From positions 1-5,899 of the forward strand of contig SCTP01000052.1 of NCBI GenBank assembly GCA_004322325.1: a stretch of DNA of 5,899 nucleotides. The letters are read 5' to 3'. Shown here one piece after another: positions 1-5,899 of the stretch; position 1 is the stretch's first letter, and each line of letters begins with the position of its first letter. The position numbers and the translations under genes were made by a program. The DNA is from Gammaproteobacteria bacterium (GTDB lineage: Bacteria; Pseudomonadota; Gammaproteobacteria; DSM-16500). The notes under the pieces were generated by a model. It had not been told where the DNA came from. It was given only the letters and a program-made list of their open reading frames with translations, and did not search any database.

Positions 1-1554
1 GCGGAAGCAGAGCAAGGGTATCTTGAATTTTTACGACTTCACCCCGAAGAAGTGACCGCGCTACATTGGTTAGGGTTGCTGTACGCAGAACAAGGCGAGT
101 TAGATAAAGCCCAATACTATATCGAACAAGCCATCGCGCTCTCTCCTGATGAACCTACTTTCGTATTGCATTTAGCGAATATTTTTAAAGCCAAGCAATT
201 ACTTCCTCAGGCACAGCAGTTGTTGGAAACGTTAGTTAGTCAGCATGCCAATTTTCCTGCTGCTTTTAATAACTTGGGAACGATTTATGTTGCGCAAGGC
301 AAATGGCAGCCGGCGATTGATGCTTATCAAGCCGCTATTCACCTCCAATCCAATTACGCAGATGCTTATTACAATCTCGGTCTTGCGCTTAGCAAAGCAG
401 GGCGTCAACGCGAAGCAGAAAATGTTTTTTCATCGCTCCTGGAATTAAATCCACAACACGTAGGCGGTCATTTTCAATTAGGTCGCCTTTTCATGCAGCA
501 AAACCAGTATCCTGATGCGATCGAACATTTTTCAAAAATAGAGCAAGCTCATCCATTTCATTTTGAAACACAAACAAATCTCGCCACGTGTTATCTCGCA
601 TTAGGACAATTAAATGAAGCAAAAGCGCATTACTTGAAAGCATTAACGATCACTGCCAATGATACGCAAGTTTTATTTAATCTAGGTGTGATCCAAGCGC
701 AGCAAGGTTTTATTCAGGAGGCAATGGATTTTTATCGGCAAGTGGTTCAAATCGATGCGGATGCGTACGATGCCCATAATAATCTGGCTTATTTATATCT
801 GATGATGAAAGAAAACAAGGCTGCTTTATCGCATCTTCGCGATATGCTACGTCTTCAACCCAATAATGAAGCAGTTCGTCATACAATGCATATTTTGGCG
901 CAAGATAAAAAACTATCGCAATCACCACCTGACTATGTTCGTTCCCTGTTTAATTCATACGCGGGCCATTATGATGCACATCTGGTGAAAACATTGCATT
1001 ACCATTTGCCTGCTTTGTTTTATAAAATGATCCAAACTATTCCGGGTGATAAATCAGAGGCGTGGGATATTGTAGATTTGGGTTGTGGAACAGGGTTGTG
1101 TGGTGAGGAATTTAAGCCGCTGGCAAAATCGCTTGTCGGGGTTGATCTATCGGAAAAAATGTTAGCCGTTGCGGCTCGGAAAAAGCTGTATGATCAATTA
1201 GTTTTATCAGACATACTGAGTTTTTTAGAAAAAACTGATAAAAAATACCACTTGATTATGGCCGGCGATGCGTTGGTTTATACGGGCGATCTCGCCCCTC
1301 TTTTTGCGGCAGCAGCAAATACCCTTAAGGCAGGTGGTTTTTTTATCTTCAATGCCGAAATTAGTGAAAAAGAAGATTATCTCTTAACCACTTCGGGCCG
1401 ATTTGCTCATAGCAGAGCATATTTGGATCAATTAGCTTTGCAGAATCAGCTGATTATTTTACAGTATCAAGTAGCAGTGATCCGAACACAGGACCAACAA
1501 CCAGTATGGGGGCACTTGTATCTATGCGGCAATACTACTTACCCATCAGCTTAG
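1..1554 (+). CDS. TPR-repeat protein with C-terminal SAM-dependent methyltransferase domain (5' partial)
   Basis: The frame is open from the first base and already reads as TPR helix sequence before the first possible start (GTG at 52), so the true start lies left of the window and 517 residues are visible. Counted from the first codon, about eight 34-residue TPR units run from residue 18 to 290 (for example NNLGTIYVAQGKWQPAIDAY and YYNLGLALSKAGRQREAENV), preceded by the end of another. A linker with the FNSYAGHYDAHL signature (about 316-328) leads into a Rossmann-type methyltransferase. Its SAM-binding motif I is DLGCGTG (359-365), and the acidic residue of VGVDLS (Asp382) should bind the ribose. 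This order matches the family described as predicted methyltransferases with TPR repeats (COG4976-like). The TPRs probably bind a protein partner; the methyl acceptor cannot be read from the sequence. The last 31 bp overlap the start of the lipoprotein gene. The domain assignment is secure, the substrate unknown. Confidence 0.9.
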   Translation, partial: AEAEQGYLEFLRLHPEEVTALHWLGLLYAEQGELDKAQYYIEQAIALSPDEPTFVLHLANIFKAKQLLPQAQQLLETLVSQHANFPAAFNNLGTIYVAQGKWQPAIDAYQAAIHLQSNYADAYYNLGLALSKAGRQREAENVFSSLLELNPQHVGGHFQLGRLFMQQNQYPDAIEHFSKIEQAHPFHFETQTNLATCYLALGQLNEAKAHYLKALTITANDTQVLFNLGVIQAQQGFIQEAMDFYRQVVQIDADAYDAHNNLAYLYLMMKENKAALSHLRDMLRLQPNNEAVRHTMHILAQDKKLSQSPPDYVRSLFNSYAGHYDAHLVKTLHYHLPALFYKMIQTIPGDKSEAWDIVDLGCGTGLCGEEFKPLAKSLVGVDLSEKMLAVAARKKLYDQLVLSDILSFLEKTDKKYHLIMAGDALVYTGDLAPLFAAAANTLKAGGFFIFNAEISEKEDYLLTTSGRFAHSRAYLDQLALQNQLIILQYQVAVIRTQDQQPVWGHLYLCGNTTYPSA

Positions 1555-2804
1555 CGATGCTAGCCATTCTATCATTAACCGCTTGCACCCATCCCATTCC
1601 CAACAATGACTTCGGGCAAGAGCATTGGCGGCAATATGTGGACGTGAACCCCAATCAGTGGACCCGTGGGGCGGATCGTTGGTTTTTTACGGGCGAGCCG
1701 AATGATACCGAATTAGCAAATCGTGATGCACCTTATACCGCTGCCATGAGTTCAATGAACGTTCGTATTCCAGATATCGCCAGCCGGGTTCGGGTCAAGG
1801 GTGATTTCCAAGTCCAACTTTATGGCACCCAAGAACATGCGAATGCGTATCTAACGGGTCCGAATGCAGCCTTGCAAGCGGTTGCTGTGGAAGTGCGAGG
1901 TGATACAGTGTACGTGCATCAAACTCAGCCCATGTCATCTGACATAATGCATCAGGTGATTGTGCGTATTGGGATTAAGACGTTGCATGCGCTAACGCAA
2001 ATGGGCAACGGTCGGATTGAAGCGATTGGGATGAGCAGTGAGGATCTCTGCATTGCTACCACAGCCGATGCGTGTGGCGCTATTTATTTAGCCGGTCGCG
2101 TGAATGTGAAACGCGTGACGCAAGGAGGGTACGGTGCGATTACAGTGGTAGGGGCGAATGCGTTAAATCTTGATATTGTGTCTACTGGTTCAGGGCCAGT
2201 TAATATGAGTGGGAATTTAGGTATTCGCTCGATTACCCATCATGGCAAAGGGAATATTAATATTATTGGTACTAATAGTTATCCCATGCAAATTGATACC
2301 GATGGTAGCGGAAAAATTGGTATTTACGGTTGTGCCAATTTAAAAAATATCACTGCAAAAGATAATACAGCGGTATACGCTTACCCCATTGCCACCGATA
2401 CTTTGTCTGTGATAGCAAAGAATAATGCCCGCATTGGTTTGTCAGGACATGCACTTAACCTTTCTGTCGAGACATATAATGCTTCTCGTTTTGAGGGGCG
2501 TAATTTGTGTGCGCAAAATGCTTATGTCAAAGCATTCGGTGCATCGCATATTAATGTGACAGCGAGTAGCAAGATTTTTGCTTCTGCTAGCCCGAATAGC
2601 AGTGTTTATTTTTATGGTCCGGCGAATTTATTATCTTCTTTCCCTGGGACGAATGAGCATGTTATTGCAATGGGTTACCCGACTTGGTGCAATTACAATA
2701 GCGAATATCGGCCATATAATTACACGTATTCGCATGGCAGAGAGAATTTTTTGTATGTGTATAAGGTAAAGCGGCCAGTGCGAGCAGGCTATAAAGATGA
2801 GTAG
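1524..2804 (+). CDS. Lipoprotein with GIN/DUF2807-like domain and beta-repeat body
   Basis: The ATG at 1524 gives 426 residues starting MRQYYLPISLAMLAILSLTAC, a short N-region, a hydrophobic core and a textbook lipobox LTAC with the lipidated Cys at residue 21. An in-frame ATG at 1506 would add six residues (MGALVS) and is less likely; a GGGGG run at 1508-1512 is a weak ribosome site 11 nt before 1524. Residues about 78-165 (VRVKGDFQVQLYG, then VEVRGDTVYVHQ) resemble the head GIN/DUF2807 domain. Residues about 195-365 are a series of roughly 20-residue Gly-, Ser- and Asn-rich units (GYGAITVVG, GSGPVNMSG, GKGNINIIG, GSGKIGIYG) that predict a right-handed beta-helix or similar beta stack. The C-terminus is Tyr-rich. 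Absence of Asp at +2 (the residue is Thr) favours sorting to the outer membrane. The start lies inside the methyltransferase gene, implying cotranscription and possibly translational coupling. The molecular function is unknown; a surface or periplasmic structural or adhesin-like role is an inference. Confidence 0.85.
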   Translation: MRQYYLPISLAMLAILSLTACTHPIPNNDFGQEHWRQYVDVNPNQWTRGADRWFFTGEPNDTELANRDAPYTAAMSSMNVRIPDIASRVRVKGDFQVQLYGTQEHANAYLTGPNAALQAVAVEVRGDTVYVHQTQPMSSDIMHQVIVRIGIKTLHALTQMGNGRIEAIGMSSEDLCIATTADACGAIYLAGRVNVKRVTQGGYGAITVVGANALNLDIVSTGSGPVNMSGNLGIRSITHHGKGNINIIGTNSYPMQIDTDGSGKIGIYGCANLKNITAKDNTAVYAYPIATDTLSVIAKNNARIGLSGHALNLSVETYNASRFEGRNLCAQNAYVKAFGASHINVTASSKIFASASPNSSVYFYGPANLLSSFPGTNEHVIAMGYPTWCNYNSEYRPYNYTYSHGRENFLYVYKVKRPVRAGYKDE

Positions 2805-3280
2805 CTTAACTTAGTACACATCAACTTTAATCCCGAAGCAGCATCAAATTGACGATAAATGGGGCTCGCGAGTGGAATAATTGTCAACTCCACGGTTGGA
2901 TTAACAATCGCACTCATGATATGTCCGCCGATCACATTGTATTCTTCAGTACCAAGCGCTGCATGAATATGAATAAAGCGTTGTTCCTCTACGACAGTAA
3001 TGTTGCCATTGAGGGAAATGAGTTCATACATGCCGGTAAATAATTTGGTTTGGTATTGCTGCGTTTTCAAGTTGTAATAAGCAACACTCACATCATCCAG
3101 CCCACCTAACCCGCTAATCGAAGCAGAAGGCAGTTTAGCATCATTGGCACAGCGTAAAATGCTTTCAAATAAATTTTCACCGGCGGCGAGTTTTAAGATG
3201 AAAGGCTTGTCATAGCCAATCATTTTTTCACCGGAACGAGAATCAATGATGGCGATGGGGATTGAGGCAGTGTTGCTCAT
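2789..3280 (-). CDS. PPC/DUF296-domain protein
   Basis: A 163-residue protein made of essentially one PPC (plant and prokaryote conserved, DUF296) domain, residues about 26-138. Visible family marks are FILKLAAGENLFESIL at the start, the central SGLGGLDDVSVAYYN, ELISLNGNI, the HIHA box (His104 and His106) and GGH (His120). In bacterial PPC structures the three histidines of HxH...H can bind a metal, and the domain forms trimers. In plants the domain follows AT-hooks in DNA-binding proteins, but no AT-hook (RGRP) is present here, so DNA binding should not be assumed; the bacterial role is undefined. The ATG at 3280 is preceded by AAGGA with a 7-nt spacer, which supports this start. The gene faces the lipoprotein gene and their 3' ends overlap by 16 bp. 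There is no obvious terminator between them. Family assignment is confident, function is not. Confidence 0.88.
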   Translation of the reverse strand: MSNTASIPIAIIDSRSGEKMIGYDKPFILKLAAGENLFESILRCANDAKLPSASISGLGGLDDVSVAYYNLKTQQYQTKLFTGMYELISLNGNITVVEEQRFIHIHAALGTEEYNVIGGHIMSAIVNPTVELTIIPLASPIYRQFDAASGLKLMCTKLSYSSL

Positions 3281-3287
3281 GAGTTGG

Positions 3288-3292
3288 TCCTT
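3288..3292 (-). promoter_or_regulatory. Ribosome binding site of the PPC-domain gene
   Basis: On the minus strand the sequence reads AAGGA followed by seven bases and the ATG at 3280. This is a good Shine-Dalgarno match at normal spacing and fixes the start of the PPC gene. Confidence 0.65.
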
Positions 3293-3301
3293 AGTAAATG
3301 A

Positions 3302-3326
3302 TTAAGAATAAATGATCTTATCAAAC
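3302..3326. repeat. Direct repeat copy 1: remnant of the sppA 3' end
   Basis: These 25 bases match 3423-3447 in the same orientation with a single difference (G at 3314, C at 3435). Read on the minus strand in the sppA frame, this copy spells FDKIIYS followed by TAA, against FDKMIYS-TAA in the real gene, so it is a detached second copy of the end of sppA. The reading frame hits a stop five codons before the remnant starts, so it is not translated as part of a longer protein. With a small gap, similarity may continue to the left (GTAAATG at 3294-3300 and 3409-3415). Confidence 0.8.
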
Positions 3327-3363
3327 CTACTTTAAAGATGCTTATCTTTTCCTAAAGACTGTG

Positions 3364-3414
3364 ATTTACACCACTCCAATTCGTATCATTCGTACGAAAT
3401 GGAGTGGTGTAAAT
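3364..3414. repeat. Large near-perfect intergenic palindrome
   Basis: The outer arms are 15 bp and perfect (3364-3378 with 3400-3414, sequence ATTTACACCACTCCA and its complement). An A-A mismatch follows, then six more pairs (TTCGTA at 3380-3385 with TACGAA at 3393-3398), leaving a loop of about seven bases. It starts nine bases past the sppA stop, so it would fold in the sppA transcript and may end or protect it. However, no run of U follows the stem on the minus strand, which argues against a standard Rho-independent terminator. Its size, symmetry and position between two direct repeats also fit a REP/MITE-like element. Its presence is certain, its role open. Confidence 0.75.
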
Positions 3415-3422
3415 GGATTTTC

Positions 3423-3447
3423 TTAAGAATAAATCATCTTATCAAAC
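3423..3447. repeat. Direct repeat copy 2: functional 3' end of sppA
   Basis: This is the partner of the repeat at 3302-3326, 121 bp to its right. It holds the last seven codons of sppA and its TAA stop. The segment between the two copies (3327-3422, 96 bp) contains the palindrome. Confidence 0.8.
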
Positions 3448-4340
3448 ACACTACCCATTTGCCCGCTGATCAAACGAAAGATATCAGGCTGACCACCATA
3501 TTCTTTGTATTCTGTCGTATGAAATTCTTTTTCCATGGCATCTTGTAAATTACCCAAGCCATCTACTAAGCCTAATTTCAACGCCGACTGGCCTGTCCAG
3601 AAGTCACCCGTAAACAAGATAGCAGGATCCGCCTTCAACTTGCCTTTGCGCCCTGCTAACACCGCTTGCGCAAAGTTTTGGTGTACTTCTGACATCACCT
3701 GATTAATTTTTTGAAGATCAGCAGGACTTTGTGGCAAGAAAGGATCTAAGCGATCTTTATCTGTCCCCGCTGTATAAACACGTCGCTCAATCCCTATTTT
3801 CTTCATCAGCTCCACAAAGCCAAAGCCTTTCATGATCACACCAATCGATCCTGTCAGTGTATTGGGGTTCACATAAATCTCATCACCGGCCACCGCTACA
3901 TAATAGGCGCCCGACGTTAACATATCTTCTCCCACAACGATCACTTTCTTGTGATAGCGCTTCTTCAACGAAACAATCGCATCGTGAATAATCGCCGCTT
4001 GCACCGGTGTGCCGCCAGGGGAGTTTATGTCTAATACTACCCCTAACGTATTTTTATCCGTCAAAGCGTCTTCGAGCGTCGGGATGAGTTGCGCGCCTGA
4101 AAAATCTCGGTCCGGCGCAATCATGCCATCTAGACGGATGAGTGCGACATATTTCTCGCCTCTCAGGCCACTGGGAGCAGAGGGAGCGCCTAAATAACTA
4201 AAGATACTGATGACCAAGTAGACAAATAATGCAAACCAAGCGACAAATCGTATATTTTTCCACCGACGCTCGGCACGTTTTTCTTTTAATAAGTCATTCA
4301 CCAAGATAGAAGTAACGTCTTCATTTTTTAGTTCTTGCAT
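3423..4340 (-). CDS. sppA: Signal peptide peptidase, SppA type (peptidase family S49)
   Basis: A 305-residue protein, the length of the short single-domain SppA form rather than the doubled E. coli SppA of about 600 residues. A basic cytosolic N-terminus (EKRAERRWKN) is followed by one membrane segment at about 32-50, then the S49 protease domain. Visible marks are VVLDINSPGG (101-110), the serine box LTSGAYYVA with likely nucleophile Ser143, TGSIGVI (163-169), and a downstream lysine in TDKDRLDPF; Lys195 is the likely general base of the Ser/Lys dyad. Family members are anchored in the inner membrane, assemble into rings and degrade leftover signal peptides. The ATG at 4340 opens the coding frame; AGGA sits 11 nt upstream, so the ribosome site is weak. 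The gene is divergent from coxB and has no visible partner. The exact 3' end of the gene is duplicated 121 bp downstream. SohB-like proteins are the main alternative within S49. Confidence 0.93.
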   Translation of the reverse strand: MQELKNEDVTSILVNDLLKEKRAERRWKNIRFVAWFALFVYLVISIFSYLGAPSAPSGLRGEKYVALIRLDGMIAPDRDFSGAQLIPTLEDALTDKNTLGVVLDINSPGGTPVQAAIIHDAIVSLKKRYHKKVIVVGEDMLTSGAYYVAVAGDEIYVNPNTLTGSIGVIMKGFGFVELMKKIGIERRVYTAGTDKDRLDPFLPQSPADLQKINQVMSEVHQNFAQAVLAGRKGKLKADPAILFTGDFWTGQSALKLGLVDGLGNLQDAMEKEFHTTEYKEYGGQPDIFRLISGQMGSVFDKMIYS

Positions 4341-4382
4341 ATTTTTTTCTGTCCTATAGTTTTAATCGTGTCAAAGTGTCGT

Positions 4383-4388
4383 TATAAT
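4383..4388 (+). promoter_or_regulatory. Probable -10 element of the coxB promoter
   Basis: A perfect TATAAT hexamer lies 63 bases before the coxB start codon. The best -35 at 16-17 bp spacing is only TTTAAT or TTTTAA, a poor match, so the promoter may need an activator or be weak. Transcription would begin near 4395 and give a leader of about 57 nt. Confidence 0.45.
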
Positions 4389-4394
4389 CCGCCA

Positions 4395-4409
4395 AACTAA
4401 ATTTTAGTT
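4395..4409. promoter_or_regulatory. Inverted repeat at the expected coxB transcription start (possible operator)
   Basis: AACTAAA and TTTAGTT form a perfect 7-bp inverted repeat around one central T. It sits just after the TATAAT, where a repressor site would block initiation. It is AT-rich and short, so chance is a real alternative, and no regulator can be named from the sequence. Confidence 0.3.
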
Positions 4410-4440
4410 CTACATAATTTTAACTGTAACAAACTCACGG

Positions 4441-4446
4441 AAGGAG
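4441..4446 (+). promoter_or_regulatory. coxB: Ribosome binding site of coxB (selects the GTG start)
   Basis: AAGGAG lies five bases before the GTG at 4452. This strong Shine-Dalgarno, together with the signal peptide that begins at once, fixes the non-ATG start. Confidence 0.8.
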
Positions 4447-4451
4447 ATAGC

Positions 4452-5899
4452 GTGCGAAGAGTACAATCTACCTTGTTTGCTTTACTGGCCGCAAGTAGTG
4501 CGGCGTATGCAGACACCACATTAAACCTGACCTCTGGTGTTTCTCCCATTAGCCACGATATATACCAATTGCACATGGCTGTCTTCTGGCTGTGCGTCAT
4601 CATTGGTATCGGGGTCTTTGGTACCATGTTTTATTCCATTGTCCACCATCGGAAGTCCAAAGGGTTCAAACCTGCCCAATTTCATTCTTATCCTTGGCTT
4701 GAAATTACCTGGACAATTATTCCTGCTGTCATCTTGATTCTCATGGCGGTGCCTGCGACTAAGGTATTGCTTAATATGAATAATTATGACAAAGACGAAC
4801 TCACCATTAAGGTAACCGGTTACCAATGGAAATGGCGTTATGAGTATATGGAAGATGGCATTACTTTTTTTAGTAATCTGTCGACGCCGATTGAGCAAAT
4901 GCACAATCAAGTGCCAAAGGGGCCGGATTATTTGCGTGAAGTGGATCATCCTTTAGTCATTCCTATTCATAAAAAAGTACGCTTTTTGGTGACGTCTAAC
5001 GATGTGAACCATGCTTGGTGGGTGCCTGATTTCGGAATCAAACGTGATGCCATTTCAGGATTTATCAATGAAGCCTGGACGATTGTCGATAAACCCGGCA
5101 TTTATCGCGGTCAATGCGCGGAATTGTGTGGGATTAATCATGCGTTCATGCCGATTGTCGTCATCGCCACCACTGAGCAAGGTTATAAAGACTGGGTGGC
5201 GCAGCAAAAAGGTCAGGCAACGCAAGGAGAGGCGGATGTTAATAAAGAATGGACGATGCAGGAGTTGATGAAGCAGGGTGAACAAGTTTACACGCGCATT
5301 TGTGCGGCCTGTCATCAACCCAATGGAGCAGGATTGCCGCCTACCTTCCCAGCATTAAAAGGTAGTAAGGTGGCAACAGGGCCGATCGCCAATCATGTGA
5401 ACACTGTGTTTAACGGTGTATCGAGCACAGCGATGCAGGCGTTTAAAAATCAATTGAGCGATGTGGAGCTGGCAAGTGTTATTACGTATGAGCGGAATGC
5501 CTTTGGTAATAATACCGGTACGCTTGTGCAGCCGATACAGATTAAAGCGCTCCGTGATGGGAAATCGATAACAGATGCTTTAGCGACGAACGCAACGAGT
5601 GCAGCAAAAGCGGTATCTACTCCTGCGCCAGCAGCGGCAGCAAAACCAGCTGCTTCACCAGCGGATGAGTTGAAAGCAGCGATGGTGCGCGGTGAGAAAG
5701 TATATATGGGCACTTGCGCTGTTTGCCATCAACCAACAGGATTAGGCATGCCGCCAACTTTCCCTGCGCTAAAAGGTAGTGCAATTGCGACTGGACCAGT
5801 GGCAGGACATATCCATCAGGTGATGAATGGTAAGCCGGGTACAGCCATGCAAGCGTTCAAAGATCAGTTTAGCGATCAAGAGCTCGCCGATGTCATTAC
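4452..5899 (+). CDS. coxB: Cytochrome c oxidase subunit II with two fused cytochrome c domains (3' partial)
   Basis: The GTG at 4452 opens a frame that stays open to the window edge (482 full codons). Residues 1-20 look like a signal peptide ending in AYA. Two membrane helices lie at about 40-61 and 83-102; Glu84 in LEITW fits the conserved glutamate at the K-channel entrance. The periplasmic CuA domain has the aromatic stretch GYQWKWRYEY (123-132) and all CuA ligands: His187, Cys222, Glu224, Cys226, His230 and Met233 (QCAELCGINHAFM). Two class I cytochrome c domains follow. The first has heme site CAACH (284-288) and probable distal ligand Met328; the second has CAVCH (422-426) and Met466. 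An Ala/Pro-rich linker (about 376-404) joins them. The two domains are identical at 42 of 61 aligned residues, so they arose by internal duplication. The protein passes electrons from cytochrome c or a donor, through the hemes and CuA, to subunit I at the inner membrane. Subunit I (coxA) is expected just to the right. Most fused (caa3-type) subunits carry only one cytochrome domain. Confidence 0.95.
   Translation, partial: MRRVQSTLFALLAASSAAYADTTLNLTSGVSPISHDIYQLHMAVFWLCVIIGIGVFGTMFYSIVHHRKSKGFKPAQFHSYPWLEITWTIIPAVILILMAVPATKVLLNMNNYDKDELTIKVTGYQWKWRYEYMEDGITFFSNLSTPIEQMHNQVPKGPDYLREVDHPLVIPIHKKVRFLVTSNDVNHAWWVPDFGIKRDAISGFINEAWTIVDKPGIYRGQCAELCGINHAFMPIVVIATTEQGYKDWVAQQKGQATQGEADVNKEWTMQELMKQGEQVYTRICAACHQPNGAGLPPTFPALKGSKVATGPIANHVNTVFNGVSSTAMQAFKNQLSDVELASVITYERNAFGNNTGTLVQPIQIKALRDGKSITDALATNATSAAKAVSTPAPAAAAKPAASPADELKAAMVRGEKVYMGTCAVCHQPTGLGMPPTFPALKGSAIATGPVAGHIHQVMNGKPGTAMQAFKDQFSDQELADVI

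Larger units (their letters stand above)
4341..4451. other. Divergent intergenic region between sppA and coxB
   Basis: This 111-bp AT-rich stretch separates two genes transcribed away from each other and should carry both promoters. On the plus side there is a perfect TATAAT. On the minus side, TTGACA occurs in ACTTTGACACG, but no good -10 sits at the right distance; a weak pair ACGACA with an 18-base spacer and TATAGG is possible. GTGTC occurs twice, three bases apart (4368-4380). Confidence 0.5.

Noticed and set aside
52..54. GTG as the start of the TPR-methyltransferase gene
   Set aside because: The frame is open back to base 1, the upstream codons read as TPR-like helix, and no ribosome site precedes the GTG; the gene is cut by the window edge.
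710..928. Minus-strand open frame opposite the TPR region
   Set aside because: Antisense to clear TPR repeats, with no ribosome site or domain.
2578..3043. Short plus-strand open frames (2578-2769 and 2849-3043)
   Set aside because: One is an alternate frame inside the lipoprotein gene and the other is antisense to the PPC domain; neither shows coding features.
3334..3349. Small hairpin AAAGAT-gctt-ATCTTT upstream of the PPC gene
   Set aside because: A 6-bp AT-rich stem is expected by chance in such sequence and has no adjacent signal.
3364..3414. Calling the palindrome a standard Rho-independent terminator of sppA
   Set aside because: The position fits, but no U tract follows the stem on the transcribed strand, so it was listed as a repeat with an open role.
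3294..3447. CRISPR array
   Set aside because: Only two repeat copies exist, one is coding sequence, and the spacing and structure do not fit an array.
4521..4949. Minus-strand open frame of 142 codons opposite coxB
   Set aside because: It lies wholly antisense to the CoxB membrane helices and the start of its periplasmic domain, and its translation shows no recognisable domain. The opposite strand has a complete, motif-rich protein.
5011..5268. Plus-strand open frame of 85 codons within coxB
   Set aside because: It is out of frame with the CuA domain, which occupies the same bases with all ligands intact; the alternative product has no family features.
5055..5713. Two minus-strand open frames of 87 codons opposite the CoxB cytochrome domains
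   Set aside because: They are antisense shadows of a well-supported gene; the Ala-rich one mirrors the Ala/Pro linker.

Overview
The window looks like chromosomal DNA from an aerobic Gram-negative proteobacterium, most likely a gammaproteobacterium. The support is a lipoprotein with a standard lipobox, an S49 signal peptide peptidase, and a CoxB (cytochrome oxidase subunit II) with cytochrome c domains fused to its C-terminus. Base composition looks moderate (mid-40s percent GC by eye). The lineage is an inference; the sequence alone does not fix it. The Legionella/Coxiella side of the gammaproteobacteria would be one reasonable place to look.

Layout. (1) 1-1554, plus: the 3' part of a gene whose start lies before the window. 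It encodes a string of TPR repeats followed by a SAM-dependent methyltransferase domain. (2) 1524-2804, plus: a lipoprotein with a GIN/DUF2807-like domain and a glycine-rich beta-repeat body. Its start lies inside the end of the methyltransferase gene, so the two are probably cotranscribed. (3) 2789-3280, minus: a PPC/DUF296-domain protein, convergent with the lipoprotein gene and overlapping it tail to tail by 16 bp. (4) 3281-3422: a short intergenic stretch with a large near-perfect palindrome. It is flanked by two copies of a 25-bp sequence that is the very 3' end of the next gene. (5) 3423-4340, minus: an S49 (SppA-type) signal peptide peptidase. (6) 4341-4451: a divergent promoter region. 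(7) 4452 to the window end, plus: coxB, running off the right edge, with a complete CuA domain and two cytochrome c domains in tandem.

Function. The genes fall into unrelated small units: a methyltransferase/lipoprotein pair, a single PPC gene, a membrane peptidase, and the first gene of what is probably a cytochrome oxidase operon continuing to the right. No defence system, CRISPR array, tRNA, rRNA or complete insertion sequence is visible. The most unusual points are the diheme extension of CoxB and the duplicated sppA 3' end flanking a palindrome. I see no convincing evidence of a wholly new multi-gene system.
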